DNA of 64,000 bases from Bradyrhizobium sp. CCGE-LA001 (GCF_000296215.2 NZ_CP013949.1:4457501-4521500); one strand, 5' to 3'; positions 48,903-58,795 are shown, numbered from the stretch's first letter. The notes: generated from the letters alone by a model not told the origin. Numbers and translations are program-made.

Positions 48903-49166
48903 ATGAGCCTTCTTTGGACCATCATCATTGGCTTCATCGCCGGCGTGATCGCCAAGTTCATCATGCCCGGCGATAATGAACCGTCCGGCTTCATCCTGAC
49001 GACCATCCTCGGCATCGTCGGAGCCTTCGTGGCCTCCTATCTCGGCCAGGCGCTGGGCTGGTATCGCCCTGGCGAAGGGGCGGGCCTGATCGGTGCGGTG
49101 GTCGGCGCGATCATCGTGCTGTTCGTCTACGGTCTTATCGCCGGCCGGCAACGCCGCGCGATCTAG
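48903..49166 (+). CDS. GlsB/YeaQ/YmgE family stress-associated membrane protein
   Basis: This is an 87-residue inner-membrane protein with three hydrophobic segments (LLWTIIIGFIAGVIAKFI, GFILTTILGIVGAFVASYLG and GAGLIGAVVGAIIVLFVYGLI), the Gly-rich 'transglycosylase-associated' pattern. GAGGAG about 8 bases upstream supports the ATG. Members are induced by general stress; biochemical role is unknown. It is probably co-transcribed with the YidB-like gene. Confidence 0.92.
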   Translation: MSLLWTIIIGFIAGVIAKFIMPGDNEPSGFILTTILGIVGAFVASYLGQALGWYRPGEGAGLIGAVVGAIIVLFVYGLIAGRQRRAI

Positions 49167-49181
49167 AGCTGGCGCGGATCG

Positions 49182-49529
49182 TTACTCCCGCTCCAGGAAG
49201 CTCGAGCCGATCTCGGCCTTTCTCTTGATCGGGTCGTAATCGCAATAGACGCTGTCCGCCACCAGCGTGTAGCTGGCGTAGACGCTGTATTTGTCCGTCT
49301 TGACCGAGTTCAGCCCGATTACCGAGGTGCTCTTGCCGCCGTTCCATCTAAACGGCGTCGAGCTCTTGGCCTGCTCGCAGGCCATCACGGCCTCGTTGAA
49401 GACATAGCCCTCGACGAAGGCCTTCAGGGTGCGCAGCTGCGCCGCCATCTTCCATTCGACATAGCCGATGACGCCTAGGCCGGCGACGATCAACACCAGA
49501 AGCGCAATGACGATCCGCTGAAAAGTCAT
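49182..49529 (-). CDS. small membrane-anchored hypothetical protein
   Basis: This is a 115-residue protein with one N-terminal membrane anchor (MTFQRIVIALLVLIVAGLGVIGYV) and a periplasmic domain containing Cys in MACEQAKSS and VYCDYDP. The family is not recognised. A frameshifted remnant of the same C-terminus is present at 48184-48400, so the gene was duplicated locally. It is convergent with the GlsB-type gene (15-base gap) and 35 bases downstream of the DUF1467 gene. Confidence 0.75.
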   Translation of the reverse strand: MTFQRIVIALLVLIVAGLGVIGYVEWKMAAQLRTLKAFVEGYVFNEAVMACEQAKSSTPFRWNGGKSTSVIGLNSVKTDKYSVYASYTLVADSVYCDYDPIKRKAEIGSSFLERE

Positions 49530-49564
49530 TCGATCCCCCCAAAAACAATCGCCTGCAATAATAC

Positions 49565-49840
49565 CTAAAACGGCATGCCCATCATCTTCGACAGGCGCTC
49601 GATCGAGAGAAAGCCGGCGTGGTAGGCGGCAAGGCCGATGCCGAAGACGATCGCCGAGATGATCGTAGTCCAGATCAGCTTGCGCCCCATTCGGGTCAGG
49701 ATCGGTGCGCCGGGGTCGGTGCCGGGCGCGCCGACGCCGTCCTCGTGCTGGCTGCGCACGCCGAACGGCAGCGTCACGAACAGCATGACCCACCACAGCA
49801 CGAAGTAGATCGCGAGCCAGGTTGAAATCTGGATGGCCAT
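49565..49840 (-). CDS. DUF1467 family membrane protein
   Basis: This 91-residue protein has two membrane segments (LAIYFVLWWVMLFVTLPFGV and LIWTTIISAIVFGIGLAAYHAG) with the family motif WVMLFVTLPFGVRSQ and an acidic loop EDGVGAPGTDPGAP. Its function is unknown, but its place directly after mce and rnj is conserved in rhizobia (recalled). It is nine bases downstream of mce. Confidence 0.9.
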   Translation of the reverse strand: MAIQISTWLAIYFVLWWVMLFVTLPFGVRSQHEDGVGAPGTDPGAPILTRMGRKLIWTTIISAIVFGIGLAAYHAGFLSIERLSKMMGMPF

Positions 49841-49849
49841 GACGCGGCC

Positions 49850-50254
<405 letters not shown>

Positions 50255-50267
50255 GTCTCTTCTCCCC

Positions 50268-51938
50268 TTACACTGTCAGCACATGTACCAGACAGGGGGG
50301 CTTTTTACCCCAGTGTTCGTTGATGACGGCACGGACAGCGCGTCGCACCGACTCCGCCAGCGCGTCCGGATCGCGCCGCCGCGGCCGCGGCAGGCCCTCG
50401 ATGGTCGAGACCACGGCATCGAAGACGATGTCGTCGAAGGCCTCGCCCGCCCTGTTCTTCTCGGGGATGCCGACGAGATCGACCTCGGGATCGTCGGCAA
50501 GCTCGCCCTGCTCCGTCATGGCGACGGCCACAAAGGCGCAGCCGGAAAAGGCCATGCGGCGGCGCTCGACCACTGCGCGGGATTTGGAGTCCTCCAGGAT
50601 CGTGCCGTCCTTGTAGAGACGGCCCGACGGCACCTCGCCGACGATGCCGGGATCGCCGGGTCCGAGCCTGACCAGGTCGCCATTGCGGCAGACCAGCACG
50701 CGCGGCACGCCAGCGGCGCGCGCCAGCTTGGCGTGCTCATTCAAGTGCAGCGCCTCGCCGTGGACCGGGATCAGGAGCTGGGGCTTCACCCAGGAGATCA
50801 GATCGCGCAGCTCGTCGCGGCGGGGATGGCCGGAGACGTGGACCAGCGCGTCGCGGTCGGTGATCACCTCGACGCCCTGGAGCACCAGATTGTTGATGAT
50901 CGAGCCGACGGCCTTCTCGTTGCCGGGGATGGTGCGCGAGGAGAAGATGACGCTGTCGCCCCGATTGAGCGTGATTTCGGGGTGGTCGTCATTGGCGATG
51001 CGCGCCAGCGCAGCGCGCGGCTCGCCCTGGCTGCCGGTGCAGAGCGCCAGGACCTTGTCCTGGGGCAGATGGCCGTAGACCTCGGGCGAGCGGAAGTTCT
51101 GCACGCCGTCGAGATAACCGGTCTCGCGCGCGACCTGCACCACGCGCTCCATGGCGCGGCCGACCACGACGACCTCGCGGTCGGCAGCCTTCGCGGCCTC
51201 GGCCACGGCTTTGACGCGGGCGACGTTGGAGGCGAAGGTCGTCACCGCGACGCGGCCCTTGGCGGCCTTGACGAGGTCGATGATGGTCCGGGCGACCTCG
51301 GCCTCGGACGGCGAGCGGCCGTCGCGCACCGCGTTGGTGGAATCGCCGATCAAGGCGAGCACGCCCTCCTCACCGAGCTCACGCAGCCGCTTCTCGTCGG
51401 TCGGGGCGCCCAGCGTCGGGGTCGGGTCGATCTTCCAGTCGCCGGTGTGCAGCACGGTGCCGGCCTCGCTGCGGATCGCAAGCGCGTGCGCTTCGGGAAT
51501 GGAGTGCGCAACCGGGATGAACTCGACGTTGAACGGGCCGACATCGACGCGGCCACCGGACGGGATCACCCTGACAGGAATGTCGGGCGCATTACGCTCG
51601 GCGGCGCATTTGGCCTCGAACAGCGCGGCGCTGAACTTGGTCGCGTAGATCGGGCATTTCAGCCTTGGCCAGAGGTCGATGATCGCGCCGAAATGGTCCT
51701 CATGGGCGTGGGTGAGCACCAGGCCCATCAGGTTCTTGCGTTCCTTCTCCAGGAAGGAGATGTCCGGCATGATCAAGTCGATGCCGGGCAGATGCTCCTC
51801 GTCGCCGAAGGAGACGCCGAGATCGACCGCGAGCCAGGCGCGCTGCTGGCGGTTGCCGAGACCGTAGATCGACAGATTCATGCCGATCTCGCCGACGCCG
51901 CCGAGCGGCGCAAACACCAATTCGTCGGGCTTCGCCAT
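50268..51938 (-). CDS. rnj: ribonuclease J
   Basis: This is a 556-residue endo/5'-exoribonuclease of the metallo-beta-lactamase/beta-CASP class, acting in rRNA and mRNA maturation. The zinc motif is VLTHAHEDHFGAI (HxHxDH), followed by HTGDWKIDPTP, GDSTNAVRDGRS and the beta-CASP motifs SGHPRRDELRDLI and LIPVHGEALHLNEHAKLA. The start MAKPDELVFAPLGGVGEIG shares one base with the birA stop. A long upstream frame (to 52622) is out of frame with birA and rejected. Confidence 0.95.
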   Translation of the reverse strand: MAKPDELVFAPLGGVGEIGMNLSIYGLGNRQQRAWLAVDLGVSFGDEEHLPGIDLIMPDISFLEKERKNLMGLVLTHAHEDHFGAIIDLWPRLKCPIYATKFSAALFEAKCAAERNAPDIPVRVIPSGGRVDVGPFNVEFIPVAHSIPEAHALAIRSEAGTVLHTGDWKIDPTPTLGAPTDEKRLRELGEEGVLALIGDSTNAVRDGRSPSEAEVARTIIDLVKAAKGRVAVTTFASNVARVKAVAEAAKAADREVVVVGRAMERVVQVARETGYLDGVQNFRSPEVYGHLPQDKVLALCTGSQGEPRAALARIANDDHPEITLNRGDSVIFSSRTIPGNEKAVGSIINNLVLQGVEVITDRDALVHVSGHPRRDELRDLISWVKPQLLIPVHGEALHLNEHAKLARAAGVPRVLVCRNGDLVRLGPGDPGIVGEVPSGRLYKDGTILEDSKSRAVVERRRMAFSGCAFVAVAMTEQGELADDPEVDLVGIPEKNRAGEAFDDIVFDAVVSTIEGLPRPRRRDPDALAESVRRAVRAVINEHWGKKPPCLVHVLTV

Positions 51939-52744
51939 CACGCAGCTCCCACCGAGCGGACCGGGCCAAAGAACACCTCGCCCGCCGCCACCGGCACAAG
52001 CCGGCCTTCCGCAGTGCGTACGATCAGGCAGCCGGTGTCGTCGATGCTGTCGAAAATGCCTTCCAGTGTCATCGTTCCCGTCTGGATAGCGACCCGCTCC
52101 CCGAGCCCGGCGGCGCGTTCGAGCCAGAGCTTGCGGATCTCGGCAAAGCCGCGGCCATTGTCCCAGATGCCGCGGAACTCGACCCAGGCATCGGAGAGCG
52201 CCGAGAACAGCTCCTCTGCGCTGATCTGGACGCCGAGCGCAGCGAGCGACACCGCAGGCGTCGGCGTGCCCTCCGGCGCGGCCACGACATTGGTACCCAT
52301 GCCGGCGACGACGGCCAGCCTGTCGCCGATGGCCTCGGCCTCCAGTGCGATGCCGACCAGCTTCTTGCCGCCGGCGAGCACGTCGTTCGGCCATTTCAGG
52401 GCGTAGCGGGGACGGCCCTCGCCGAGGCGCAGCGCGGCCTCGAGGCTCACCTTCTCCAGCGCCGCCTCTTGCGCCAGCCCGGCGGCAAAGCCGAGCGTGG
52501 CCGCGACAGCGGGCGCGACGTCCATGACTTCGAGGATGCTGGCCGCGAGATTGCCCTTGGGCGCGATCCAGGCGCGCTGGCGACGGCCGCGGCCGGCGGT
52601 CTGCTCTGATGTGACGAACCACATCGGGCCGCGTTCGCCGGCCCGGGCGTGCTCGATCGCGTCGGTATTGGTCGAGCCGGTCCGTTCGAAAGCCGCGAGC
52701 TTGTAGCCCGCGGCTTGTGCACGAGGACCGAGCGCGAATCCCAT
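51938..52744 (-). CDS. birA: biotin--[acetyl-CoA-carboxylase] ligase
   Basis: The enzyme attaches biotin to the carrier protein of biotin-dependent carboxylases. The 268-residue protein has the ligase core: FERTGSTNTDAIEHAR, the biotinyl-AMP loop SEQTAGRGRRQRAWIAPKGNLAAS and LKWPNDVLAGGKKLVGI. No N-terminal helix-turn-helix is present, so unlike E. coli BirA it is not a repressor. The gene begins one base after the nuoN stop region and follows the nuo operon, as in other rhizobia. Confidence 0.95.
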   Translation of the reverse strand: MGFALGPRAQAAGYKLAAFERTGSTNTDAIEHARAGERGPMWFVTSEQTAGRGRRQRAWIAPKGNLAASILEVMDVAPAVAATLGFAAGLAQEAALEKVSLEAALRLGEGRPRYALKWPNDVLAGGKKLVGIALEAEAIGDRLAVVAGMGTNVVAAPEGTPTPAVSLAALGVQISAEELFSALSDAWVEFRGIWDNGRGFAEIRKLWLERAAGLGERVAIQTGTMTLEGIFDSIDDTGCLIVRTAEGRLVPVAAGEVFFGPVRSVGAA

Positions 52745-52745
52745 C

Positions 52746-54182
52746 CTAGAACAACGACTTTGCCGCGGCGGAGGCGATGCTCACCACGGGACCCGCGAAC
52801 AGCGCGAACAACAGGTTGAAAAGACCCGCGACCGCCAGCACCGTGCGCACCTCGATGCGGACGGGATCGACCTGGCCGGCCGGTTCGTCGAAATACATCG
52901 TCTTGACAATGGCGAGATAGTAGTAGGCGCCAACGACGCTGGTCAGCACGCCGATGACGGCGAGCGTGAACAGGTTGGCCTTGATGGCGGCGACGAAGAC
53001 GTACCATTTGGCGAAGAAGCCGGCGAGCGGCGGGATGCCGGCAAGCGAGAACAGCAGCATCGCAAACATGAAGGCCAGCAGCGGATTGGTCCGCGACAGG
53101 CCCGCGAAATCACTGATCTGCTCCACGGCCTGACCGTTCCGCTTCATCGCGAGGATGATCGAGAACGAGCCGAGCGTCATCGCGACATAGATCACGATGT
53201 ACATCAGGACGCCCTGCGCGCCCTCCACCGTACCGGAGGCGAGGCCGACCAGCGCGAAGCCCATGTGACCGATCGAGGAATACGCCATCAGGCGCTTGAT
53301 GTTGGTCTGGCCGATCGCGGCGAAGGAGCCGAGCGCCATCGAGGCGATCGCGACGAACACCAGGATCTGCTGCCACTGCGAGACGATGCCGGGGAATGCG
53401 GTCAGCGTGACGCGAGTGAAGACGGCGAGCGCGGCCACCTTCGGCGCCGAGGCGAAGAAGGCGGTGACCGGCGTCGGCGCGCCCTCATAGACGTCCGGCG
53501 TCCACATGTGGAACGGCACGGCCGAGACCTTGAAGCAGAGGCCCGCGAGCAGGAAGACCAGGCCGAAGACGAGGCCGACATTGGAGATGGTCGCGGCTGA
53601 GGCGATGCCGGTGAAGCTGACCGTGCCGGTGAAGCCGTAGACCAGCGAGGAGCCGTACAGCAGCATGCCCGAGGACAGCGCGCCGAGCACGAAATACTTC
53701 AGACCCGCTTCGGTCGACTTGGCGTTGTCGCGGTTGGAGGCTGCCACGACGTAAAGCGCGAGCGACATCAGTTCGAGGCCGAGATAGAGCGAGATCAGGT
53801 CGCCGGCCGAGATCAGCACCATCATGCCGAGGGTCGAGAGCAGCACCAGGATGGCGTATTCGAATATCCGGCGCGAGGGATCGGACAGGAATTCGGTCGA
53901 CAGCACCAGCGTCACCGCCGAGCCGATCAGGGCCAGGATCTTCATGAAGCGGGCGAAGTCGTCGACGATGAAGCTGCCGCCGAAGGTCACCTGCTTGCCC
54001 GCGGGCTGCATGTAGACGAGCGCGCCGACCACGATCAGCAGCACCACCGCCAGCGAGGTGACGGTCTTGGTCGTCTCCTGCCCGCGATAGGCGCCCAGCA
54101 TCAGCAGCGCCATGGCGCCGACCGCGAGCACGAGCTCGGGCAGCACCGGCGCCAATTGATATCCTGCAGTCTCAAAGCTCAT
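52746..54182 (-). CDS. nuoN: NADH-quinone oxidoreductase subunit N
   Basis: This is one of the three antiporter-like proton-pumping subunits of complex I, in the inner membrane. The 478-residue protein has about 14 spans, with the core LKYFVLGALSSGMLLYGSSLVYGFTG and the lysine/glutamate half-channel region AVPFHMWTPDVYEGAPTPVTAFFASAPK. The size and order (after nuoM) are standard. Its stop is one base from the birA start. Confidence 0.96.
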   Translation of the reverse strand: MSFETAGYQLAPVLPELVLAVGAMALLMLGAYRGQETTKTVTSLAVVLLIVVGALVYMQPAGKQVTFGGSFIVDDFARFMKILALIGSAVTLVLSTEFLSDPSRRIFEYAILVLLSTLGMMVLISAGDLISLYLGLELMSLALYVVAASNRDNAKSTEAGLKYFVLGALSSGMLLYGSSLVYGFTGTVSFTGIASAATISNVGLVFGLVFLLAGLCFKVSAVPFHMWTPDVYEGAPTPVTAFFASAPKVAALAVFTRVTLTAFPGIVSQWQQILVFVAIASMALGSFAAIGQTNIKRLMAYSSIGHMGFALVGLASGTVEGAQGVLMYIVIYVAMTLGSFSIILAMKRNGQAVEQISDFAGLSRTNPLLAFMFAMLLFSLAGIPPLAGFFAKWYVFVAAIKANLFTLAVIGVLTSVVGAYYYLAIVKTMYFDEPAGQVDPVRIEVRTVLAVAGLFNLLFALFAGPVVSIASAAAKSLF

Positions 54183-54204
54183 GGCGATATCCTGACCTGC
54201 CCGC

Positions 54205-55713
54205 TCACTGGAGCAGTGCGGCGGCCTTCACGGCCGACACGGCGGTGTTGTAATTGTTGACGAGTTGCTGGACCGAGGCGGCCGACATGTCGAGCACGGG
54301 CTTCGGATAGACGCCGAACAGGATCGTCAGCGCGATCAGCGGGAACAGCGTCACGCATTCGCGCAAGGTGAGATCCTTCATGCTCGCCAGCGATGGCTTG
54401 ACCAGCGCCCCGAACACGACCTTGCGGTAGAGCCACAGCGCGTAACCCGCCGACAGGATGACACCGAAGGTCGCGAAGAACGCGGTCGGGATCGAGACCT
54501 TGAAGGTGCCGAGCAGCGTCATGAACTCGCCGACGAAGCCGCTCGTGCCGGGCAGACCGACATTGGCCATGGTGAAGACCATGAAGGTCAGCGCGTAGAG
54601 CGGCATCCGGTTGACGAGGCCGCCATAGGCCGCGATCTCGCGGGTGTGCAGGCGGTCGTAGACGACGCCGACGCAGAGGAACAGCGCGCCGGAGACGATG
54701 CCGTGCGAGATCATCTGGAACATGCCGCCGGCGACGCCCTGCATGGTGCCGGCGAAGATGCCCATGGTGACGAATCCCATATGCGCCACCGACGAGTACG
54801 CGATCAGCTTCTTCATGTCCTCCTGCATCAGGGCCACCAGCGAGGTGTAGATGATGGCGATGGCCGAGAGCGTGAAGACCAGCGGCGCGAAGTCGTGCGA
54901 GGCCAGCGGGAACATCGGCAGCGAGAAGCGCAGGAAGCCGTAGCCGCCCATCTTCAGCAGGATGGCGGCCAGGACCACGGAGCCTGCGGTCGGCGCCTCG
55001 ACGTGCGCGTCCGGAAGCCAGGTGTGCACCGGCCACATCGGCATCTTCACCGCGAACGAGGCGAAGAAGGCGAGCCACGCCCAGGTCTGCAGCGACCGCG
55101 GCACGGCAGTGTGCATCAGGGTCGGGATGTCGGTGGTGCCGCCGTTCCAGTACAGCGCCATGATGGCGAGCAGCATCAGGACCGAGCCGAGCAGCGTGTA
55201 GAGGAAGAACTTGAACGACGCATAGACCCGGCGCGGACCGCCCCAGACGCCGATGATCAGGAACATCGGGATCAGGCCGCCTTCGAAGAACAGATAGAAC
55301 AGCACGAGATCGAGCGCCGAGAAGGTGCCGATCATGAGCGTTTCCAGGATCAGGAAAGCCATCATGTATTCGCGGACGCGGTTGGTGACCGCCTTCCAGC
55401 TCGCGATGATGCAGAACGGCATGATCGCGGTGGTCAGGATCACCAGCGGCAGCGAGATGCCGTCGACGCCCATGTGGTAGGTGATGCCGGTGGCGAGCCA
55501 GTTCGCCTTTTCTACGAACTGAAAGTCGGGGTTGGCCGGATCGAAGCGCATCACCAGGATCACCGACACCGCGAAGGTGATCAGCGTGGTCCAAAGCGCG
55601 ATCCAGCGCGAATTGCGCTTGGCCGCCACGTCATCGCCGCGGCTGAGATAGACGATCAGCGCACCGACCAAAGGCAGGAACGTCGTGACCGAAAGGATGG
55701 GCCAGGTCGTCAT
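54205..55713 (-). CDS. nuoM: NADH-quinone oxidoreductase subunit M
   Basis: This is a 502-residue antiporter-like pump subunit. The sequence shows MGVDGISLPLVILTT near the N-terminus, the conserved Glu region FFLYTLLGSVLMLLAIM and KMPMWPVHTWLPDAHVEAPTAGSV with Lys and His of the proton path. The start is adjacent to the nuoL stop (one base), and 22 bases separate its stop from nuoN. Confidence 0.96.
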   Translation of the reverse strand: MTTWPILSVTTFLPLVGALIVYLSRGDDVAAKRNSRWIALWTTLITFAVSVILVMRFDPANPDFQFVEKANWLATGITYHMGVDGISLPLVILTTAIMPFCIIASWKAVTNRVREYMMAFLILETLMIGTFSALDLVLFYLFFEGGLIPMFLIIGVWGGPRRVYASFKFFLYTLLGSVLMLLAIMALYWNGGTTDIPTLMHTAVPRSLQTWAWLAFFASFAVKMPMWPVHTWLPDAHVEAPTAGSVVLAAILLKMGGYGFLRFSLPMFPLASHDFAPLVFTLSAIAIIYTSLVALMQEDMKKLIAYSSVAHMGFVTMGIFAGTMQGVAGGMFQMISHGIVSGALFLCVGVVYDRLHTREIAAYGGLVNRMPLYALTFMVFTMANVGLPGTSGFVGEFMTLLGTFKVSIPTAFFATFGVILSAGYALWLYRKVVFGALVKPSLASMKDLTLRECVTLFPLIALTILFGVYPKPVLDMSAASVQQLVNNYNTAVSAVKAAALLQ

Positions 55714-57834
55714 TTACTGGCCTCCAAAGCCGAACATGAACCAGGTGATCAGGCCGGCGGCGCCGATCAGCATGGCGAAGGCATAGTGATAGAGATAGCC
55801 GGTCTGGATCTTCACGACGTTGCGGGTGACGTCCAGCACGCGGGCGGAGACGCCGTCGGGGCCCAGGCCGTCGATGATGAAACCGTCGCCCTTCTTCCAG
55901 AGCTGGTAGCCGAGCCACTTCGCCGGACGGACGAAGATGAAGTCGTAAAGCTCGTCGAAGTACCATTTGTTGAGCAGGAACTGGTACAGCATCGGCTGCG
56001 TGGTCGCGAGCTCGACCGGCAGATAGGGCCGGCGGATGTAGAACAGGTACGAGACCAGGAAGCCCAGCACCATCATCACCGTCGGCAGCAAGGCGATGGC
56101 CTCCGGGATGTGATGCATCTCCTCGATGATGTGCGGGTTCATCTTCACGGATTCGCGGAAGAACTCCTCGATGCCGTGACCGGCGAACAGCTCCTTGAAC
56201 GGCAGGCCAGCGACGAACGAGCCGACCGCGAGCACGCCGATCGGGATCAGCATCCAGATCGGAGCCTCATGCGCGGCCTCGTAGTGATGCTCGTCATGCG
56301 GCTCGCCGTGGAAGGTCTTGAAGATCAGGCGCCAGGAGTAGAACGAGGTCAGGCCGGCGGCGACGACCGTCATCAGGAAGCCGTACATCGCGAACGGATT
56401 GTGCGCGGCGTAGGCGGATTCGATGATCGCGTCCTTGGAGAAATAGCCGGCCGTGAGCGGGAAGCCGGTCAGCGCCAGCGTGCCGACCACCATCACCGCA
56501 TAGGTGTAGGGGATCTTCTTCCAGAGGCCGCCCATGTTGCGGATGTCCTGCTCGTGGTGCATCGCGTAGATCACCGAGCCGGAGCCTAAGAACAGCAGCG
56601 CCTTGAAGAAGGCGTGCGTGAACAGATGGAACATGCCGACCGAATAGGCTCCCGCTCCCATCGCCACGAACATGTAGCCGAGCTGCGAACAGGTCGAATA
56701 GGCGACGATGCGCTTGATGTCGTTCTGGACGAGGCCGATGGTCGCCGCGAAGAACGCGGTGGTGGCGCCGAAGAACATCACGACGGCCTGCGCATTCGGA
56801 GCGAGCTCGAACAGCGGCGACAGACGCGCCACCATGAACACGCCGGCGGTGACCATGGTCGCGGCATGGATCAGCGCCGAGACCGGGGTCGGGCCTTCCA
56901 TCGCGTCAGGCAACCAGGTGTGCAGCAGGAACTGCGCCGACTTGCCCATCGCGCCCATGAACAGGAGCAGACAAGTCAGGGTCAGCGCATCCGCATGCCA
57001 GCCGAGGAAGTTGATGGTCTTGCCGGTGAGACCAGGGGCGGCATGGAAGATGGTCTCGAAATCGGTCGAGCCGACCAGCATGAAGATCGCGAAGATGCCG
57101 AGCGCAAAACCAAAGTCGCCAACGCGGTTGACGACGAAGGCCTTGATGGCGGCCGCGTTCGCCGACGGCTTCTGGTACCAGAAGCCGATCAGCAGGTAGC
57201 TGGCGAGGCCCACGCCTTCCCAGCCGAAGAACAGCTGCACGAGGTTGTCCGCCGTCACCAGCATCAGCATGGCGAAGGTGAACAGCGAGAGATAACCGAA
57301 GAAGCGCGGCCGGTTCGGATCCTCGTCCATGTAGCCGATGGAATAGAGGTGCACGAGCGAGGAAACGGTCGTCACCACCACCAGCATCACGGCGGTGAGC
57401 GTGTCGACGCGCAGCGTCCACCAGACCTGGAGGTCGCCGGAGAAGATCCAGGGCAGCAGCTGGATCCTGTAGTCGTGGTGCATGAAGCCGACGTCGACCA
57501 GCGTCATCCAGGACAGCGCCGCCGAGACGAACAGCAGCGCCGTGGTGATCAGCTCGGCGCCGCGCGAGCCCGCCGCCGGCGGCTCGGCCGGACCATGGCC
57601 GTGGTCGTCGTGCCCGTCGCCGGGCTCGTGATGGGTCTCGTGGATGACCGACGCATCCTGGTTGATCGTATCGGACGCATGGGCATTGGCATGGACATGG
57701 GCATGCCCGTGGCCATGGTCACCGTGATGATCGAGCTCGTCGCCCGAGGGGTTGCGGGCATGCGCGCCGAACAGCGCGATCAGGCCGGCCAGAATGGCGC
57801 CCAGCAGAGGCAGAAAAACAATTGCCTGAACCAT
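55714..57834 (-). CDS. nuoL: NADH-quinone oxidoreductase subunit L
   Basis: This is a 706-residue distal pump subunit with ~16 spans and the long lateral helix near the C-terminus. Core motifs include FVVNRVGDFGFALGIFA and LLHTWLPDAMEGPTPVSALIHAATMVTAGVF. After the first span there is a histidine-rich stretch (residues 36-80) holding 14 His, with motifs like HHGDHGHGHAHVHANAH and GHDDHGHG. This lengthens the protein beyond the ~610 residues of E. coli NuoL together with a longer C-terminal part. The rest is standard. Confidence 0.95.
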   Translation of the reverse strand: MVQAIVFLPLLGAILAGLIALFGAHARNPSGDELDHHGDHGHGHAHVHANAHASDTINQDASVIHETHHEPGDGHDDHGHGPAEPPAAGSRGAELITTALLFVSAALSWMTLVDVGFMHHDYRIQLLPWIFSGDLQVWWTLRVDTLTAVMLVVVTTVSSLVHLYSIGYMDEDPNRPRFFGYLSLFTFAMLMLVTADNLVQLFFGWEGVGLASYLLIGFWYQKPSANAAAIKAFVVNRVGDFGFALGIFAIFMLVGSTDFETIFHAAPGLTGKTINFLGWHADALTLTCLLLFMGAMGKSAQFLLHTWLPDAMEGPTPVSALIHAATMVTAGVFMVARLSPLFELAPNAQAVVMFFGATTAFFAATIGLVQNDIKRIVAYSTCSQLGYMFVAMGAGAYSVGMFHLFTHAFFKALLFLGSGSVIYAMHHEQDIRNMGGLWKKIPYTYAVMVVGTLALTGFPLTAGYFSKDAIIESAYAAHNPFAMYGFLMTVVAAGLTSFYSWRLIFKTFHGEPHDEHHYEAAHEAPIWMLIPIGVLAVGSFVAGLPFKELFAGHGIEEFFRESVKMNPHIIEEMHHIPEAIALLPTVMMVLGFLVSYLFYIRRPYLPVELATTQPMLYQFLLNKWYFDELYDFIFVRPAKWLGYQLWKKGDGFIIDGLGPDGVSARVLDVTRNVVKIQTGYLYHYAFAMLIGAAGLITWFMFGFGGQ

Positions 57835-57842
57835 GACTGAGC

Positions 57843-58151
57843 TCAGCCCTTCATCAGATTGACGTCCTCAACCGCGATCGAGCCGCGGTTGCGGAAATAG
57901 ACCACCAGGATGGCGAGACCGATCGCGGCTTCGGCGGCCGCGACGGTGAGCACCAGCAGCGCGAAGACCTGGCCGACGATGTCGCCGAGGAAGGTCGAGA
58001 ACGCCACGAGGTTGATGTTGACCGAGAGCAGGATCAGCTCGATCGACATCAGGATGACGATGATGTTCTTGCGGTTCAGGAAGATGCCGAGGATGCCGAG
58101 CGTGAACAGGATCGCGCCGACCGCCAGATAGTGTCCGAGCCCGATCGTCAT
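57843..58151 (-). CDS. nuoK: NADH-quinone oxidoreductase subunit K
   Basis: This 102-residue three-span subunit has the two essential membrane glutamates in NIIVILMSIELILLSVNIN and TVAAAEAAIGLAILV. The start at 58151 (MTIGLGHYLAVG) overlaps the nuoJ stop by four bases (ATGA). A GTG nine bases upstream is less likely. Confidence 0.95.
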   Translation of the reverse strand: MTIGLGHYLAVGAILFTLGILGIFLNRKNIIVILMSIELILLSVNINLVAFSTFLGDIVGQVFALLVLTVAAAEAAIGLAILVVYFRNRGSIAVEDVNLMKG

Positions 58152-58786
58152 TTCACCCACTCCGCCGCATCGGCATCCGAGAGCCCCTGCCCCGGCGCCA
58201 CCTTGCGCATCGCCATCGCCATCTCGGGCGTGCGCGCGTTCTGAACGTTGATGTCCTGCCGCTTCACGCTCGCCTTGTGGCGCAGCGTCAGCACGATGGC
58301 GCCGATCATGGCGACCAGCAGCACCATGCCCGAGAGCTGGAAGTAGTGGATGTACTTCGTATAGAGCACGAGGCCGAGCGCCTCGGTGTTGGAAACATTG
58401 GCCGGGATCGGCGACGTGATGGTCTTGCTCACAGTCGGGTTGATGATCCAGGCACCGACGGTCAGCAGCAGCTCGAACAGGAAAATGCCGCCGATCACGA
58501 GACCGACCGGCAGATACTGGATGAAGCCTTCGCGGAGTTCGATGAAGTCGACGTCGAGCATCATGATCACGAACAGGAACAGCACCGCGACCGCGCCGAC
58601 ATAGACGACGATCAGCATCATGCCGAGGAATTCGGCGCCCATCAGCACGAACAGGCCGGAGGCGTTGACGAAGGCCAGGATCAGGTACAGCACGGAGTGC
58701 ACGGGATTGCGCGAGACAATCACCATCACCGCCGAGGCGACGCAGACGCCGGCGAAGAGATAGAAGAACAGCGCGGGAAGGATCAT
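58148..58786 (-). CDS. nuoJ: NADH-quinone oxidoreductase subunit J
   Basis: This is a 212-residue five-span membrane subunit, starting MILPALFFYLFAGVCVASAVM. The conserved segment VHSVLYLILAFVNASGLFVLMGAEFLGMMLIVVYVGAVAVLFLFV holds the pi-bulge region of helix 3 that couples quinone reduction to pumping. The C-terminal 45 residues are hydrophilic. It is nine bases downstream of nuoI. Confidence 0.95.
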   Translation of the reverse strand: MILPALFFYLFAGVCVASAVMVIVSRNPVHSVLYLILAFVNASGLFVLMGAEFLGMMLIVVYVGAVAVLFLFVIMMLDVDFIELREGFIQYLPVGLVIGGIFLFELLLTVGAWIINPTVSKTITSPIPANVSNTEALGLVLYTKYIHYFQLSGMVLLVAMIGAIVLTLRHKASVKRQDINVQNARTPEMAMAMRKVAPGQGLSDADAAEWVK

Positions 58787-58795
58787 GCCCTCACC

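Noticed and set aside
54265..57840. Two long plus-strand frames opposite nuoM and nuoL (774 and 408 residues)
   Set aside because: Their composition (Gln, Asp, Arg, His, Glu) is that of reverse-complemented membrane-protein codons. The minus-strand Nuo subunits are conserved along the whole length.
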